A stretch of DNA of 64,000 nt from Clostridium hydrogeniformans DSM 21757 (GCF_000686705.1 NZ_JMLJ01000003.1:372001-436000); one strand, 5' to 3'. Shown: positions 1 to 10,309, numbered from the stretch's first letter. Notes: a model not told the origin generated them from the sequence alone. Numbers and translations: made by a program.

Positions 1-51
1 TGAGATAGTTCTTTTCTATTATTATCTTAATTATATAATTTAAAATTATAA

Positions 52-1428
52 CTACTTTTTAGTTCCTACCTTTTGTACTCCATTAACCACAGCATAAGTG
101 TCTGTAGATAATAGTTCTGTATTTATAAGTTTTTCATTTTCAAATACTTTCCTATAGGTTTTAACTCTATATCCTGGTGCTGGATTTCTCTCCATTACAG
201 TTTGACCTTCTGGAAGTGTTGAATCCTGAACAGTTTTTGTAGTTGGATTAAGGGTTTCTACCACTTCACTATATATCTCATATCTTCTCTTCATTGAGGA
301 TGTATCTCCATATATATTAAAGGTTACATTCTTACCTGAGTTATCCCCTTGTATATAAATTGGAAAATCAAAAGTATTTTTAAACTTATAATCTATACTT
401 CCCCAAGCTACTGTAGCATCAAATCCTTTAGTCATATATCCTACAGGAATGGAATGATTCAATCTTTCCACTGAGCTTAACCCTGATCTTATAATTGATT
501 GGTATAATGTAGAGGATACCTGACATATTCCTCCTCCAACACCCGACTCCACCTTATTTCCTATAATCACTGGTGCATCCTTATATCCTCTTGCTGCACT
601 TCTTTCTCCTACTACATCATTATAACTAAAAACCTCTCCTGGCATTAATACAACCCCATTTATTGCCTTAGTTGATAATTCTATATTAAAGGATCTTTCC
701 GCTGAGGATGAACTATAATTTGTAGAATGTGTTGATATTTTACCATTTATCCTTCTTAATGCATCCCCTGTTACAGATGGCTTGTCTTCCTCTATTTTAG
801 CTTGTAGATTAGTCTCTTCATTAACATTTCCATTTATGCTATCTAGTATTTGTTTTTCTAGATCTTCTTGATTAGTCTTATATCCTATAACTTCGTTAGT
901 TACTGAAAAGCCTCCATTAAAGTTAAGTTTAGCATTCTTAGGTGCCTTATCTACTTCTTTTCCTATGTTCCCTACAAATTCTTTTACATATTTAGGATCA
1001 TAGTCAAATTTAAGTCCAAGTTCCTTATTACTAGAGCTATTAACTTTCTTATATTTGTTTCTTAAAGTATCATCTTTTCCAAAGTTAAAAGCCTCATCTA
1101 CCACTTCTTCAATGTCATATTTAGCATTAAGCTTTGAATAATCCATTGTATATTCCTTATCCTTAGCCTTAACCTTTATTTTCTTATTGATTATGGCATC
1201 TCCAAACTCTTCTTTTAGCTTTGTTATAGCTTCTTCTTTTGTTTTACCATCTAAGTTAACTCCTTGTACAGAAACTCCTGGATAAATCCTATCATTCCAC
1301 TTGTTAACTTCGGATTCCATATGCTTATAGTATGCAAACACACTAGAACCAGCTATTATGATTAATAAAAGAATTGAAATAATTGCTGTTTTAGTATTAA
1401 ATTTAAAAGTTTTATTGTGTTTTGTCAT
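52..1428 (-). CDS. VanW-family cell-wall protein with G5-like C-terminal domain
   Basis: 458 residues. A single N-terminal membrane segment (about residues 14-33, after a short basic cytoplasmic tail) anchors an extracellular protein. Residues about 45-215 resemble the putative peptidoglycan-binding domain that usually precedes VanW. Residues about 230-365 are the VanW domain, recognisable by MPGEVFSYNDVVG, GGGICQVSSTLY and the NHSIPVGY stretch. The last about 80 residues look like a G5 domain (TLPEGQTV, GYRVKTYRKV). The family is common in clostridia and is linked to the cell envelope by its domains; no biochemical activity is established. It is divergent from the M42 peptidase. The name VanW does not by itself imply vancomycin resistance, and no van operon surrounds it. 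Confidence 0.85.
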   Translation of the reverse strand: MTKHNKTFKFNTKTAIISILLLIIIAGSSVFAYYKHMESEVNKWNDRIYPGVSVQGVNLDGKTKEEAITKLKEEFGDAIINKKIKVKAKDKEYTMDYSKLNAKYDIEEVVDEAFNFGKDDTLRNKYKKVNSSSNKELGLKFDYDPKYVKEFVGNIGKEVDKAPKNAKLNFNGGFSVTNEVIGYKTNQEDLEKQILDSINGNVNEETNLQAKIEEDKPSVTGDALRRINGKISTHSTNYSSSSAERSFNIELSTKAINGVVLMPGEVFSYNDVVGERSAARGYKDAPVIIGNKVESGVGGGICQVSSTLYQSIIRSGLSSVERLNHSIPVGYMTKGFDATVAWGSIDYKFKNTFDFPIYIQGDNSGKNVTFNIYGDTSSMKRRYEIYSEVVETLNPTTKTVQDSTLPEGQTVMERNPAPGYRVKTYRKVFENEKLINTELLSTDTYAVVNGVQKVGTKK

Positions 1429-1819
1429 ATGAAAAAAATCCCCTTTCTTTAAGTCTTAATAATATTATAATATAAAATATAAGTTTTTTATAAATCCTAT
1501 ATAGGCTATATTTTTACATTTTTTGATATATCTTTTCATTTATCTAAGATTTACTTTTAAATAATAAGAATTACTACATTAAAGTATAACTTAATTCACA
1601 TATAACTTCTATCATATTTAAATACTAATTAAAGAAAACTAGGGATTTTATAAATATTATCTTAATTAGTATTAAAAACATAAAGAAATAATTGATTAAT
1701 TATAAGATCTCTGAAAAATTATACCATCCTAAACTTATTATAGTTGTTGTATAATCTATTGTGTTACATAAAGATTAAATTTATAATAAATTTAAGAATT
1801 TAAAAAGGGGGAGTTATAA
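1429..1819. other. 391-bp divergent intergenic region, no gene seen
   Basis: Very AT-rich spacer between two divergent genes, so promoters for both are expected here. A TATAAT at 1750-1755 is a possible -10 for the plus-strand peptidase, but no convincing -35 lies 17 bp upstream. A strong Shine-Dalgarno (GGGGGAG, 1807-1813) precedes the TTG start at 1820. Confidence 0.5.
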
Positions 1820-2863
1820 TTGTCAAATTATAATTTAGAAAATTTAAAAAATTACTTAACAAATATTCTATCTATCCATAGCCCATCTGGTTACACTAAT
1901 GATGTAATTACTTATTTAGAAAAGGAATTAGATGAATTAGGGGCTGTATATAAAAGAACCAATAAGGGTGCTTTGATTATAACCCTTAAAGGAGAAAATG
2001 AAGAATACGAAAGAACCCTTTCTGCTCACGTAGATACCCTAGGTGCCATGGTAAAAAATATAAAATCTAATGGTACTTTAGGTCTTACAACTGTAGGTGG
2101 TTATATGATGTCTAGTATAGAAGGGGAAAACTGTATAGTAGAAACCCTTAATGGAAAAAGATATACTGGAACAATCCAAACCATAAAACCTTCAGTTCAT
2201 ATAAGTGGTGATGAGGCTCGTGAACTTAAAAGAACTCCTGAAAATATGGAAGTTGTTTTAGATGAAAAGGTATTTTCTAAGGAAGATACTGAAAAACTAT
2301 CTATTTCCGTAGGAGACTTTATCCTTATAGATACTAGAACTACCATTACTGAAACTGGTTTTATAAAAAGCAGATACTTAGATGATAAAGCTAGCGCTGC
2401 TATACTTTTATATACTGTAAAATATATCTTAGATAACAATATAACCTTACCTTATACAACTAATATATTTATAAGTAACTATGAAGAAGTAGGCCATGGT
2501 GCATCCTCTTCTATTCCAGAAAAAACAAAGGAATTTATAGCTGTGGATATGGGAGCTCCGGGGCTTAGTCAAAATTCTTCTGAATACGCTGTTTGCATAT
2601 GTGCTAAAGACTCTTCTGGACCTTATGATTATGACCTTAGAAAAAAACTTATAGAACTTTGCACTAGTCACAATATAGATTATAAGGTAGATATTTATCC
2701 TTATTATGGTTCTGATGCCTCTGCTGCTATGAGGGCTGGTTATGATATAAAATGTGCTTTAATAGGTCCTGGAATATTTGCTTCCCATGGTTATGAAAGA
2801 ACTCATATGGATTCTATGGTAAACACATTAGATCTAATAATAAAATATATTTCTATGGCCTAA
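1820..2863 (+). CDS. M42-family metallo-aminopeptidase
   Basis: 347 residues, matching the M42 (glutamyl aminopeptidase / deblocking aminopeptidase, YsdC/FrvX-like) family, which are cobalt- or zinc-dependent cytosolic exopeptidases. Metal and catalytic positions are visible: SAHVDTLG (His70, Asp72), RYLDDKAS (Asp188/189), NYEEVGHGAS (Glu222/223), VDMG (Asp243) and the final SHGYERTH His. The start is a TTG at 1820, chosen because GGGGGAG sits 6 bases upstream; no in-frame ATG is near. It stands alone, likely monocistronic, and probably recycles peptides. Substrate preference cannot be read from sequence. Confidence 0.9.
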   Translation: MSNYNLENLKNYLTNILSIHSPSGYTNDVITYLEKELDELGAVYKRTNKGALIITLKGENEEYERTLSAHVDTLGAMVKNIKSNGTLGLTTVGGYMMSSIEGENCIVETLNGKRYTGTIQTIKPSVHISGDEARELKRTPENMEVVLDEKVFSKEDTEKLSISVGDFILIDTRTTITETGFIKSRYLDDKASAAILLYTVKYILDNNITLPYTTNIFISNYEEVGHGASSSIPEKTKEFIAVDMGAPGLSQNSSEYAVCICAKDSSGPYDYDLRKKLIELCTSHNIDYKVDIYPYYGSDASAAMRAGYDIKCALIGPGIFASHGYERTHMDSMVNTLDLIIKYISMA

Positions 2864-2980
2864 TATATTAGATACAACTGTTATCTATATTGTTCCTTAA
2901 ATTTCTCTTAAATATTAATGCAAATACATTTTTATTGTAGATAGGTTGTACCTAAATTAAGAGATATTCTTAATACTTAT

Positions 2981-3087
2981 TATAGGTTTTTAAACTTAAG
3001 TTTTAATTTACACATCTGATAAAGCACTATAAATCAAAGATATTTTTAATGAATAAGTTAAGAAGCTTAACTCCTTAAAATCTTATA
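2981..3087 (+). repeat. MITE-like dispersed repeat, copy A
   Basis: About 107 bp starting TATAGGTTTTTAAACTT and ending near TTAAAATCTTATA. It holds the internal core TATTTTTAATGAATAAGTTA shared with copies at 9.1, 10.4, 18.8 and 47.8 kb. It lies between the M42 peptidase and ddl genes and contains no ORF. Its right end is degraded compared with copies D and E. Confidence 0.6.
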
Positions 3088-3159
3088 TCAGAAATATTAA
3101 AAGGATGTACTTTAATATAGTTAAAATTTATTAATAAAAAAGATAATTTAATTAAAATA

Positions 3160-3204
3160 AAGGAGCTGTATCAAATAATTAAAAATCACTTGATACAACT
3201 CCTT
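3160..3204 (-). terminator. Rho-independent terminator of ddl
   Basis: A 15-bp stem with one mismatch: AAGGAGCTGTATCAA (3160-3174) pairs with TTGATACAACTCCTT (3190-3204). On the minus strand a T-rich tail follows. It begins four bases after the ddl stop codon. Confidence 0.85.
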
Positions 3205-3208
3205 ATTT

Positions 3209-4123
3209 TTATCTTTCTCTTAATGAATGCTCTATTATTAAATCTAAAAGTTTAGAAAAGCTTATATCTACACCTTTAGCACTCTTTGGAAATAAACTAT
3301 TTTTAGTCATTCCTGGAAGGGTATTAAGTTCAAGGACATAAGGGACCCCTTCTCTAATTATCATATCAACCCTAGCATATACACTACATTTAGTTTCCCT
3401 GTAACTTTTTAGAGCCATTTCTTCAACCTCTTTATGAAGATTTTCTTCAAGCTCTATTATAAATTCATCAGCACCACCATCTTCATATTTTGAGGTATAG
3501 TCAAAAAACTCTGATTTTGGTTTTATTACAAGAACAGGAAGCATCACTCCATTTAGGACAGGACAAGTTATTTCATCCCCTTTTATATATTCTTCAATCA
3601 TTACTTCTCTATCATATTTTAATGCTTCTTTTACAGCCTCTTCTATTCCTTCTTTTTTGTCTATTCTTGTGGTAGCAACTGAAGACCCTCCACTGTTAGG
3701 CTTTACAAATACAGGATATCCAAACTCCTCTATAGCATTATAGTCTATCTCATCTATATTCCTTACACAGAGCCATCTTGCTGTTCTTATATTAGATGCT
3801 TTTAAAACCTTTTTTGTTATATCCTTATCCATACATATGGAACTACTTAAGGTATCACAACCTGAATAAGGTATGTTAAGATTCTCAAGTACAGCTTGAA
3901 CCTTACCATCTTCCCCAAACTGTCCATGTAATGCAAGTAAAGCAAAATCAATATCTTTCACTTTACTTATTAATTCTTCCTTACTATTTAAAACTATTTC
4001 TACAACCTCATATTTACTTTTATCTAAATTTTCTACTATTTCTTTTCCACTTCTAAGGGATATTTCTCTTTCTGAGGAAATTCCTCCCATCAATACTCCA
4101 ACTCTCATTTGTTTATCCTCCAA
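3209..4123 (-). CDS. ddl: D-alanine--D-alanine ligase
   Basis: 304 residues, the usual length of the short Ddl family. An N-terminal Rossmann-like segment has the [15 protein letters not shown] motif of D-Ala-D-Ala ligases and is followed by an ATP-grasp fold: [31 protein letters not shown], and the ELNTLPGMT metal and substrate loop near the C-terminus. It joins two D-alanines for the peptidoglycan stem peptide in the cytosol. The GGAGG Shine-Dalgarno just upstream fixes the start. It appears monocistronic, with its own terminator. The family includes D-Ala-D-Lac/D-Ser variants, but nothing here suggests one. Confidence 0.93.
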   Translation of the reverse strand: MEDKQMRVGVLMGGISSEREISLRSGKEIVENLDKSKYEVVEIVLNSKEELISKVKDIDFALLALHGQFGEDGKVQAVLENLNIPYSGCDTLSSSICMDKDITKKVLKASNIRTARWLCVRNIDEIDYNAIEEFGYPVFVKPNSGGSSVATTRIDKKEGIEEAVKEALKYDREVMIEEYIKGDEITCPVLNGVMLPVLVIKPKSEFFDYTSKYEDGGADEFIIELEENLHKEVEEMALKSYRETKCSVYARVDMIIREGVPYVLELNTLPGMTKNSLFPKSAKGVDISFSKLLDLIIEHSLRER

Positions 4124-4182
4124 GACACAATATTATTTTATTTATATTATTATTATATAAAAAACTAGGACTAAAATAAAAG

Positions 4183-4217
4183 AACCACCATAAGGGTAAT
4201 TTTATCTTATAGTGGTT
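4183..4217 (-). terminator. Hairpin between ddl and the histidine kinase gene, probable second terminator
   Basis: AACCACCATAAG (4183-4194) pairs with CTTATAGTGGTT (4206-4217) with one mismatch. The T-rich tail on the minus strand suits termination of transcripts coming from the histidine kinase gene. Confidence 0.6.
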
Positions 4218-4296
4218 TATTTTATCTAAAATCTAATTGACAGAAGATAACTTTAATTTATTAAAGTTTTTCCCTAAGGTCCTTAGATAAAATAAA

Positions 4297-4323
4297 TGAA
4301 GACTTGTGATACACAAGCCTTCA
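4297..4323 (-). terminator. Terminator of the histidine kinase gene
   Basis: TGAAGACTTGTG (4297-4308) and CACAAGCCTTCA (4312-4323) form a 12-bp stem with a three-base loop. A T-rich tail (ATTTATTTTAT) follows on the minus strand. The 310-bp gap 4124-4433 holds only this hairpin and the one at 4183. Confidence 0.75.
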
Positions 4324-4433
4324 TTCAATGTATTTTCTCTTTGCAATCATTTTACTAAAGTATAGTTTCTATAATATTATAGCACTTTAATATTAAATTT
4401 AGAAGTATATTATAAAAATTAATTAATTATTAA

Positions 4434-7217
4434 TTAATTTATGTCATATATATCTGAAAATTCTATACTTATTCTCTCCACATAAGAATTTCCAAGGTCT
4501 GATGTAGCCGCAACCTCTTTATAACTATCCATCTTTACTATAGGAAATTTAACTATAAACTCACTTCCAACTCCAATATCACTATTAACCTCTATGGTTC
4601 CCCCCTGCATTTCCATTAAAGATTTTACTAAATATAAGCCTATTCCACTTCCTTCATGGTCTCTTGTGAGGGACTTGTCTACTTGAGTGAACCTTTCAAA
4701 TACTGTTTTAAGTTTTTCCTTTGGTATTCCACGTCCCGTATCTTTTATGGATAATTTTACATATTCCTCTTCCTCTGAAAGATTTACATTAATAATTCCC
4801 TTCTTAGATGTAAACTTTATGGCATTAGATAAAATATTCATAACAACTCTTTCTGTTTTATCTAAATCTATGGATATTACCCTTTCTTCCATATCAGTAT
4901 CAAATATTACCTCTATATCTTTGTTTTCTGCATAATCAACAATGGACATAGTTATATTCTCTACCACATTTACTATATCAGTATTCACATACTCTATAGG
5001 TAAATAGCCAGCTTCAATTTTTGTAACATCTATAAGATTATTTATAAGTCTTAATAGTCTATAACAATTTTGCTTCATAAGTCTTAAATATCTTCCATTT
5101 TCTCCATAATTACTTTTACTTCTAAGCTCCTCTAATTGAAGAGCAGAGAATATTACATTTATAGGAGTCCTAAGCTCATGAGATATATTAGCTAAAAATT
5201 CTGTTTTTATTCTATCATACTCTATAGCCTCTGAAAGTTTTCTTCTATCCTCCTCATGAAGCTCTTGAAGCTGCTTCATTTTCTCCTTATGGGTTATATC
5301 CTTTGCCATACATACTACCCTTGTTATTTCTTCATTATCATATATAGGGGTTAGGGAAACCTCTAAGTCAATATCTTCTCCCATATAATTTTTAGTTGTA
5401 AATTCAAAGTCTAGATTTTTATTTCCTTTAAGTATTTGATAAAAATATCTAAAGTGTAATTTAGATACATCTTTTCCGAAAATTTCACTTATACTTACTT
5501 CATCATTTTCTATAAAGAAATCCTGCCTCATGTATTCATTCATATCAACAATTATATTTTTAGTTATATCTATTACATATATATAATTTCTAACTAAATT
5601 AAAAAAGTCCCTATATTTTTTCTCACTTTCAATTAGAGCCCTTTGAAAATACTTCTTTCTATCTATGTCCCTTGAGATTATAAGAATCCCTTCTACATTT
5701 CCCTTATTATTCATTAATGGATTCATAATAGATTCAACCCAGATATGCTTATCCCCATTGGTTTTTAATCTATATTCCAATTGTTTTTCTTTTGATTCTC
5801 CATTTAATCTCTTTTTTATAAAACTTTTAACCTCATCCCTATCTTTATAATAAATTAAATCATATATATTTCTTCCTCTAATTTCTTTGTAGTTCACCCC
5901 ATATACATTACAAAGTGACGTACTTACATATTGAATTTTCCCATTATTATCAGCATTTATCATAAAGTCAAGCATATTATCTGTAAGATCTCTAAGTTTC
6001 TTTTCATTTTTTACAATTTTCTCATTCATTTTTTTCTTATAAGTCACATCATCAAATATGGTAACAACAGCACTTTCATCGTTATAATACTCTAGCTTAA
6101 GTATTTCACACCTAAAAATTTTATTTTGAAGATTTACTATATAATTTACTTCCCCTTCCCATATGGAGTGACTTTTAAAGTTTTCACTGAGTTTCTCCAT
6201 ATCCAAGTCACTATTATAGTTTTTCATTAAAGAAAATAGATTATTCCCTAGAACATCTTCCTTTTTACATCTTAATATTCTAAGTAAACTATTATTATTA
6301 TAAAGTATATCTCCATTATTATTACTTATAAGCACCCCTCTTGGTACTCTGTCTATTAAGTTTTTAAAGATTTTTATGTTTTCTACCCTTATGTAGTCCT
6401 TTTCCTCAAATAAAGACTCTTTTCCTTTAAGTATATAAATCTCTATAATAAAACAATAAAAACAAATTATATAAGAGAAAAAATTAATCATAGTACTTGT
6501 AAAGAGTATATTTTTTAAACTTTCATTACTAACCATAAAATCATTAAAATTTATTATCTGAAGAAATAATACTATACTAACCATATGATGGAAGATATTT
6601 TTATCTTTTAAAAACCTTATTATTCCTAAATATAAACATAAAAATAAAACCATTATATATATAATGTATATGAAATCTAATTCATTGCCATAGCTTGCAT
6701 ACCTTAATACCCTTCTCACTGAAACCATAAGAAAAGCGCCTAATAATAGATTAAATAAGCTCTCTCCAACCTCTTGTCCTAATTTAACTTTTCTATTTAT
6801 TCCTATAACTTTATATATAATAGCCATATATATAAAAGTAAAAATTTTCACCCACATATATCCTATTCTTAAATTATAAAAACTTATACTTTTTATATGT
6901 ACGTTCATAGAATATATAATCCCAAGGATTTCTTGACCTAAAAGGAAGAAAGTTACTATTCCTATCCACCTAGGTATTTCCCCATACTTTTTTTTCACTA
7001 AATATATATAAGCAATGCCTACATTAAATAACATAAAAACAGTTATAGATTTAATCCAATGAAATATTTCTATGGGGATAGATATATCATCAAGACAAGA
7101 AGAAATAATTATACTTATGAATATAAATATAATTCCTATAATATTAAGAACCTTGGAAGGTTTAATTCCTCCATGAAAATGCCTATCTCCTGTAAGCTTA
7201 TTAATATTTTCATTCAT
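4434..7217 (-). CDS. Membrane sensor histidine kinase with several PAS domains (orphan)
   Basis: 927 residues. The N-terminal about 270 residues carry eight or so hydrophobic segments, like the multi-pass MASE-type sensory domains of clostridial kinases. About three PAS/PAC units follow (for example RVPRGVLISNNNGDILYNNNS, DNMLDFMINADNNGKIQYVS, and a third near residue 540). The HisKA dimerisation domain has the H-box FLANISHELRTP (phosphorylated His near residue 679). The HATPase domain has NILSNAIKFT (N), DTGRGIP (G1), FERFTQVD (F) and GSGIGLYLVK (G2). No receiver domain is fused and no response regulator is adjacent, so its partner is elsewhere. The signal is unknown. Confidence 0.9.
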   Translation of the reverse strand: MNENINKLTGDRHFHGGIKPSKVLNIIGIIFIFISIIISSCLDDISIPIEIFHWIKSITVFMLFNVGIAYIYLVKKKYGEIPRWIGIVTFFLLGQEILGIIYSMNVHIKSISFYNLRIGYMWVKIFTFIYMAIIYKVIGINRKVKLGQEVGESLFNLLLGAFLMVSVRRVLRYASYGNELDFIYIIYIMVLFLCLYLGIIRFLKDKNIFHHMVSIVLFLQIINFNDFMVSNESLKNILFTSTMINFFSYIICFYCFIIEIYILKGKESLFEEKDYIRVENIKIFKNLIDRVPRGVLISNNNGDILYNNNSLLRILRCKKEDVLGNNLFSLMKNYNSDLDMEKLSENFKSHSIWEGEVNYIVNLQNKIFRCEILKLEYYNDESAVVTIFDDVTYKKKMNEKIVKNEKKLRDLTDNMLDFMINADNNGKIQYVSTSLCNVYGVNYKEIRGRNIYDLIYYKDRDEVKSFIKKRLNGESKEKQLEYRLKTNGDKHIWVESIMNPLMNNKGNVEGILIISRDIDRKKYFQRALIESEKKYRDFFNLVRNYIYVIDITKNIIVDMNEYMRQDFFIENDEVSISEIFGKDVSKLHFRYFYQILKGNKNLDFEFTTKNYMGEDIDLEVSLTPIYDNEEITRVVCMAKDITHKEKMKQLQELHEEDRRKLSEAIEYDRIKTEFLANISHELRTPINVIFSALQLEELRSKSNYGENGRYLRLMKQNCYRLLRLINNLIDVTKIEAGYLPIEYVNTDIVNVVENITMSIVDYAENKDIEVIFDTDMEERVISIDLDKTERVVMNILSNAIKFTSKKGIINVNLSEEEEYVKLSIKDTGRGIPKEKLKTVFERFTQVDKSLTRDHEGSGIGLYLVKSLMEMQGGTIEVNSDIGVGSEFIVKFPIVKMDSYKEVAATSDLGNSYVERISIEFSDIYDIN

Positions 7218-7474
7218 ATAGTAACATCATTCCTTTCCTAAGAATATATTTCTTCTTTTTTCCCATATTTCCTTTTTTAAAAAATCCAAAAATTATTCTA
7301 TAAAAAAATAAAACACCCCAAAATATTACATTATTTTCAGGGAGTTCTATAGTATTTTTTATCTAGAGACTATATAATTCTAATCCCTATCTAGAGATAA
7401 GTCTTACACAGTCACTAGACTCTGCTTAACTAAAATTCACCTAGAATAAAATCCTATTTGAATTAAGTATCCCT

Positions 7475-8107
7475 TTATTTTACTAAGGAACTATAATAGT
7501 CACAATATGGTGCTATTACACAGTCTTCACAATGTGGTTTTCTTGCAGTGCAACATCTTCTTCCATGAAATATAATAAGGTGGTGTGCATCTGACCATTG
7601 ATCCATTGGTATATTTCTTTGAAGCTGCTTTTCTACAATTAGTACATCTTTTCCTTTAGCAATACCTATTCTATTTGAAACCCTAAAAACATGAGTATCT
7701 ACTGCAATAGCTGGTACTCCAAAGGCATTAGATAAAACCACATTAGCGGTCTTTCTCCCAGCTCCTGCTAGGGATGTTATGCCTTCCATTGTATTTGGTA
7801 CTTCTCCATTAAAATTTTCTTTTAACTGTCTACACATAAGGAGTATGTTCTTTGCTTTATTTCTATATAATCCTATGGTTTTTATTCTAGTTTCTAACTC
7901 CTCTTGGCTAAGAGTTAAAAACTCATCTACTGTCCCATAATCCTTAAATAAAGTTTCTGTAACCTGATTTACCTTAACATCTGTAGTTTGAGCTGAAAGA
8001 ATAGTCGCCACAAGAAGCTGGAAAGGGCTCTCATGATTAAGCTCACAATGAGCATCAGGATATTCTTTTTTTAATAACTCTATTACCTTCTCTACCTTTT
8101 CTTCCAT
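7475..8107 (-). CDS. nth: Endonuclease III (DNA glycosylase/AP lyase)
   Basis: 210 residues, typical for Nth. It removes oxidised pyrimidines and nicks abasic sites in base-excision repair. The helix-hairpin-helix LAGAGRKTANVVLSNAFG contains the catalytic Lys (in GRKTA), and VDTHVFRVSNR holds the catalytic Asp. The C-terminal [4Fe-4S] loop is intact with C-X6-C-X2-C-X5-C spacing. The start is supported by an AGGTGAT ribosome site. The 257-bp spacer to the upstream-lying kinase gene shows no clear terminator. Confidence 0.95.
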   Translation of the reverse strand: MEEKVEKVIELLKKEYPDAHCELNHESPFQLLVATILSAQTTDVKVNQVTETLFKDYGTVDEFLTLSQEELETRIKTIGLYRNKAKNILLMCRQLKENFNGEVPNTMEGITSLAGAGRKTANVVLSNAFGVPAIAVDTHVFRVSNRIGIAKGKDVLIVEKQLQRNIPMDQWSDAHHLIIFHGRRCCTARKPHCEDCVIAPYCDYYSSLVK

Positions 8108-8272
8108 AAGTTTATCACCTCAGTAAGATTACATAATAAATTCTATAAATTTAAAATATGTCTTTCTATATTTATTTTAACCGCTCTAACATTTATAATA
8201 TAAAAGTATAAAAATACCTATTTAATTTATATTTAATCTAAAATTCTACAACTTATACTTTATTAAAATAAT

Positions 8273-8977
8273 TTACTTATATACACCCCTATATTCCTCT
8301 GGGATAAGCTTTGCTATATTCCCCATAATAAATTTTAACGCCCTATCATCATATTCATGCCTATCTTCATCTTTTCCCTTTTTAGGAAGCTCTATAGGCT
8401 TTCCTATATTAACCTTAACTTCTGCATGGTTAAAATTCTCATGACTCATATCTCCACTCTTATTTATAGGTAAAAGCTTCTCTGTTCCCCACATACCTAA
8501 GGGTACAATTTGTGCCTTGCTTAATCTTGCAATAAGCAAAATACCTTTCTTAGCTTCTATCATTGACCCTTCTCTACTACGGGTTCCTTCTGGAAATATC
8601 ATTATATTTTCTCCATCCTTTAGCGTTTTTATAACCCTTGTTAGGGCTTCCTTATCTGCACTTCCTGGATTTATAGGTATGGTCTTTACAATTCTAATTC
8701 CAATGTTTGTAACTGGATCATTGGATAACTTCACTCCTGCCACAAAGCTTGGATCATAGTCCTTTAAAAGATCATTTAATATCATTCCGTCTGCATTACT
8801 TAGATGATTACAAAGAAATATACAAGGTGATTTTACTGACGATAGATTATCTTTATTTATAACTTCCACCTTTGCATACTTATTTATATATCCATAAAGT
8901 AATTTATTACATATATAATCTCCTAGCCTTTTAGGTAACACATTTAATATACCAGATAACACCCTAGCTTTCCTCAT
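8273..8977 (-). CDS. plsC: 1-acyl-sn-glycerol-3-phosphate acyltransferase (PlsC family)
   Basis: 234 residues. It has the acyltransferase box NHLSNADGM (H-X4-D catalytic pair) and the substrate-binding box FPEGTRSREGSM. A third motif region, QIVPLGMWG, follows. The enzyme acylates lysophosphatidate to phosphatidate at the inner membrane face, feeding the phospholipid route that also needs the PssA encoded at 17.0 kb. Monocistronic by spacing. Other PlsC-family members acylate related lipids, so the exact acceptor is inferred. Confidence 0.85.
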   Translation of the reverse strand: MRKARVLSGILNVLPKRLGDYICNKLLYGYINKYAKVEVINKDNLSSVKSPCIFLCNHLSNADGMILNDLLKDYDPSFVAGVKLSNDPVTNIGIRIVKTIPINPGSADKEALTRVIKTLKDGENIMIFPEGTRSREGSMIEAKKGILLIARLSKAQIVPLGMWGTEKLLPINKSGDMSHENFNHAEVKVNIGKPIELPKKGKDEDRHEYDDRALKFIMGNIAKLIPEEYRGVYK

Positions 8978-9089
8978 AATCTATCAACCTTCCATAACTT
9001 AATAAGTAAATCCTATATAAATTAAAATTAGCTTCTATAATAAAATTATATTTTTCCTAGGTATAATAATTTTTTCAGTTAAAATTAAT

Positions 9090-9191
9090 TATAGGGTTTT
9101 TACATAAACACTTAACTTATTCATTAAAATATCTTTGACTTATAGGACTTTAAGTAAATGTATTTAGTAATCTTTAAACTTAAAATCTATA
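9090..9191 (-). repeat. MITE-like dispersed repeat, copy E (inverted)
   Basis: 102 bp, minus orientation. The ends read TATAGATTTTAAGTTTAAA and GTAAAAACCCTATA, forming terminal inverted repeats. The core GATATTTTAATGAATAAGTT and the tail AAGTGTTTATGTAAAAA match copy D. It fills most of the 339-bp gap 8978-9316 between queG and plsC, which holds no gene. Confidence 0.65.
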
Positions 9192-9316
9192 TAGGTTTCT
9201 CATATTGAAACTTATCTTATACATGTATTAACTTCCTCAAATCATAGACTTCAAACATTTTATAAAATAAATCACCACTTAGAAACCCTATATTATTTCT
9301 ATAATCCCTATATTTA

Positions 9317-10309
9317 TTATACTATATTTTTAATAATATTATAATACTCCCTTACATAGGGACTTTTTATATCCTTTTCACTTATCTCTCCATTTTCCAT
9401 TTTAACCATAAAAGCTATTAAAGCATTTCTCTGAAGAACAGGCTTTCCTCTCCATCCACAGGATGTATTTAAATACTTCTCCTTAAAGGTCTTTTTTTCC
9501 ATATAAATCATTTCCTCTAAATCCACATTCTCCATAAAATCTATAACCTGAAAATCTTTAATTGGAGATAATTCTATATGATTATTATAGGGGCAACAGC
9601 TTTGACATGTATCGCACCCAAAAAGTCTTCCATTCATTAGCTTTATCCACTTTTTCTCCAAGTCTTTCTTTTGAGTAATATATGACATACATATATTAGA
9701 GTTTTTCTTAACCTTATTTATGGATTTAGTTGGACACTCCTTATAACAAAGCTCACACTCTCCACACTGTGTAAAATTCTTTATTTCATTTACTAGGTTT
9801 TCATTGCTACTTGCCTCTAAGTCCAAATTTGTTATTATTTCTCCTAAAAATACATAGGAGCCATATTTTTTAGTTATGACCATATTATTTTTCCCTATAA
9901 ATCCTACACCTGAAAGAGCTGCAATATATCTTTCTGGAAGTGCATTACTATCAACTAATGGAACTGCTTTTCCTCCTATGCTCTCTATAAATTCACATAT
10001 TTGTCCTAGATAATCCTTAACTACTCTATGATAATCCTTGCCTTGGGTATATTTAGAAAAATAAACATCTTTATGATTATTAAAGTTATGAACATATGGA
10101 AATGCTACAGAGATTATGGTTTTTCCATCTTCCATATATATAAATGGATTTATCCTCTTTTCTATATCCTTTTCCTCAAATTCATTTTCTAAACTATTTT
10201 CTTTTCTGTATATATAAAAATCATGAAGTTCATGAAACACTCTACATTTAGTAAACCCTATGGTATCAATACCTATTCCATTACAAAAATTAACTATCTT
10301 ATCCTTCAT
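9317..10309 (-). CDS. queG: Epoxyqueuosine reductase-like iron-sulfur protein (QueG)
   Basis: 330 residues. The N-terminal DUF1730-type/cobalamin-binding region (IGFTKCRVFH, TIISVAFPYV, YHRVVKDYLGQ, PERYIAALSGVGFIGKNN) precedes two [4Fe-4S] motifs, CGECELCYKECPTKS and CDTCQSCCPYN. This is the layout of QueG, which uses cobalamin and two clusters to convert epoxyqueuosine to queuosine in tRNA. The protein is somewhat shorter than typical QueG because it lacks the C-terminal HEAT-like extension. A related corrinoid-dependent reductase is possible but less likely. Confidence 0.85.
   Translation of the reverse strand: MKDKIVNFCNGIGIDTIGFTKCRVFHELHDFYIYRKENSLENEFEEKDIEKRINPFIYMEDGKTIISVAFPYVHNFNNHKDVYFSKYTQGKDYHRVVKDYLGQICEFIESIGGKAVPLVDSNALPERYIAALSGVGFIGKNNMVITKKYGSYVFLGEIITNLDLEASSNENLVNEIKNFTQCGECELCYKECPTKSINKVKKNSNICMSYITQKKDLEKKWIKLMNGRLFGCDTCQSCCPYNNHIELSPIKDFQVIDFMENVDLEEMIYMEKKTFKEKYLNTSCGWRGKPVLQRNALIAFMVKMENGEISEKDIKSPYVREYYNIIKNIV

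Noticed and set aside
52-1428. Vancomycin resistance determinant
   Set aside because: VanW domains are common in clostridial envelope proteins; no vanH/A/X-type genes accompany it and the nearby ddl looks like ordinary D-Ala-D-Ala ligase.
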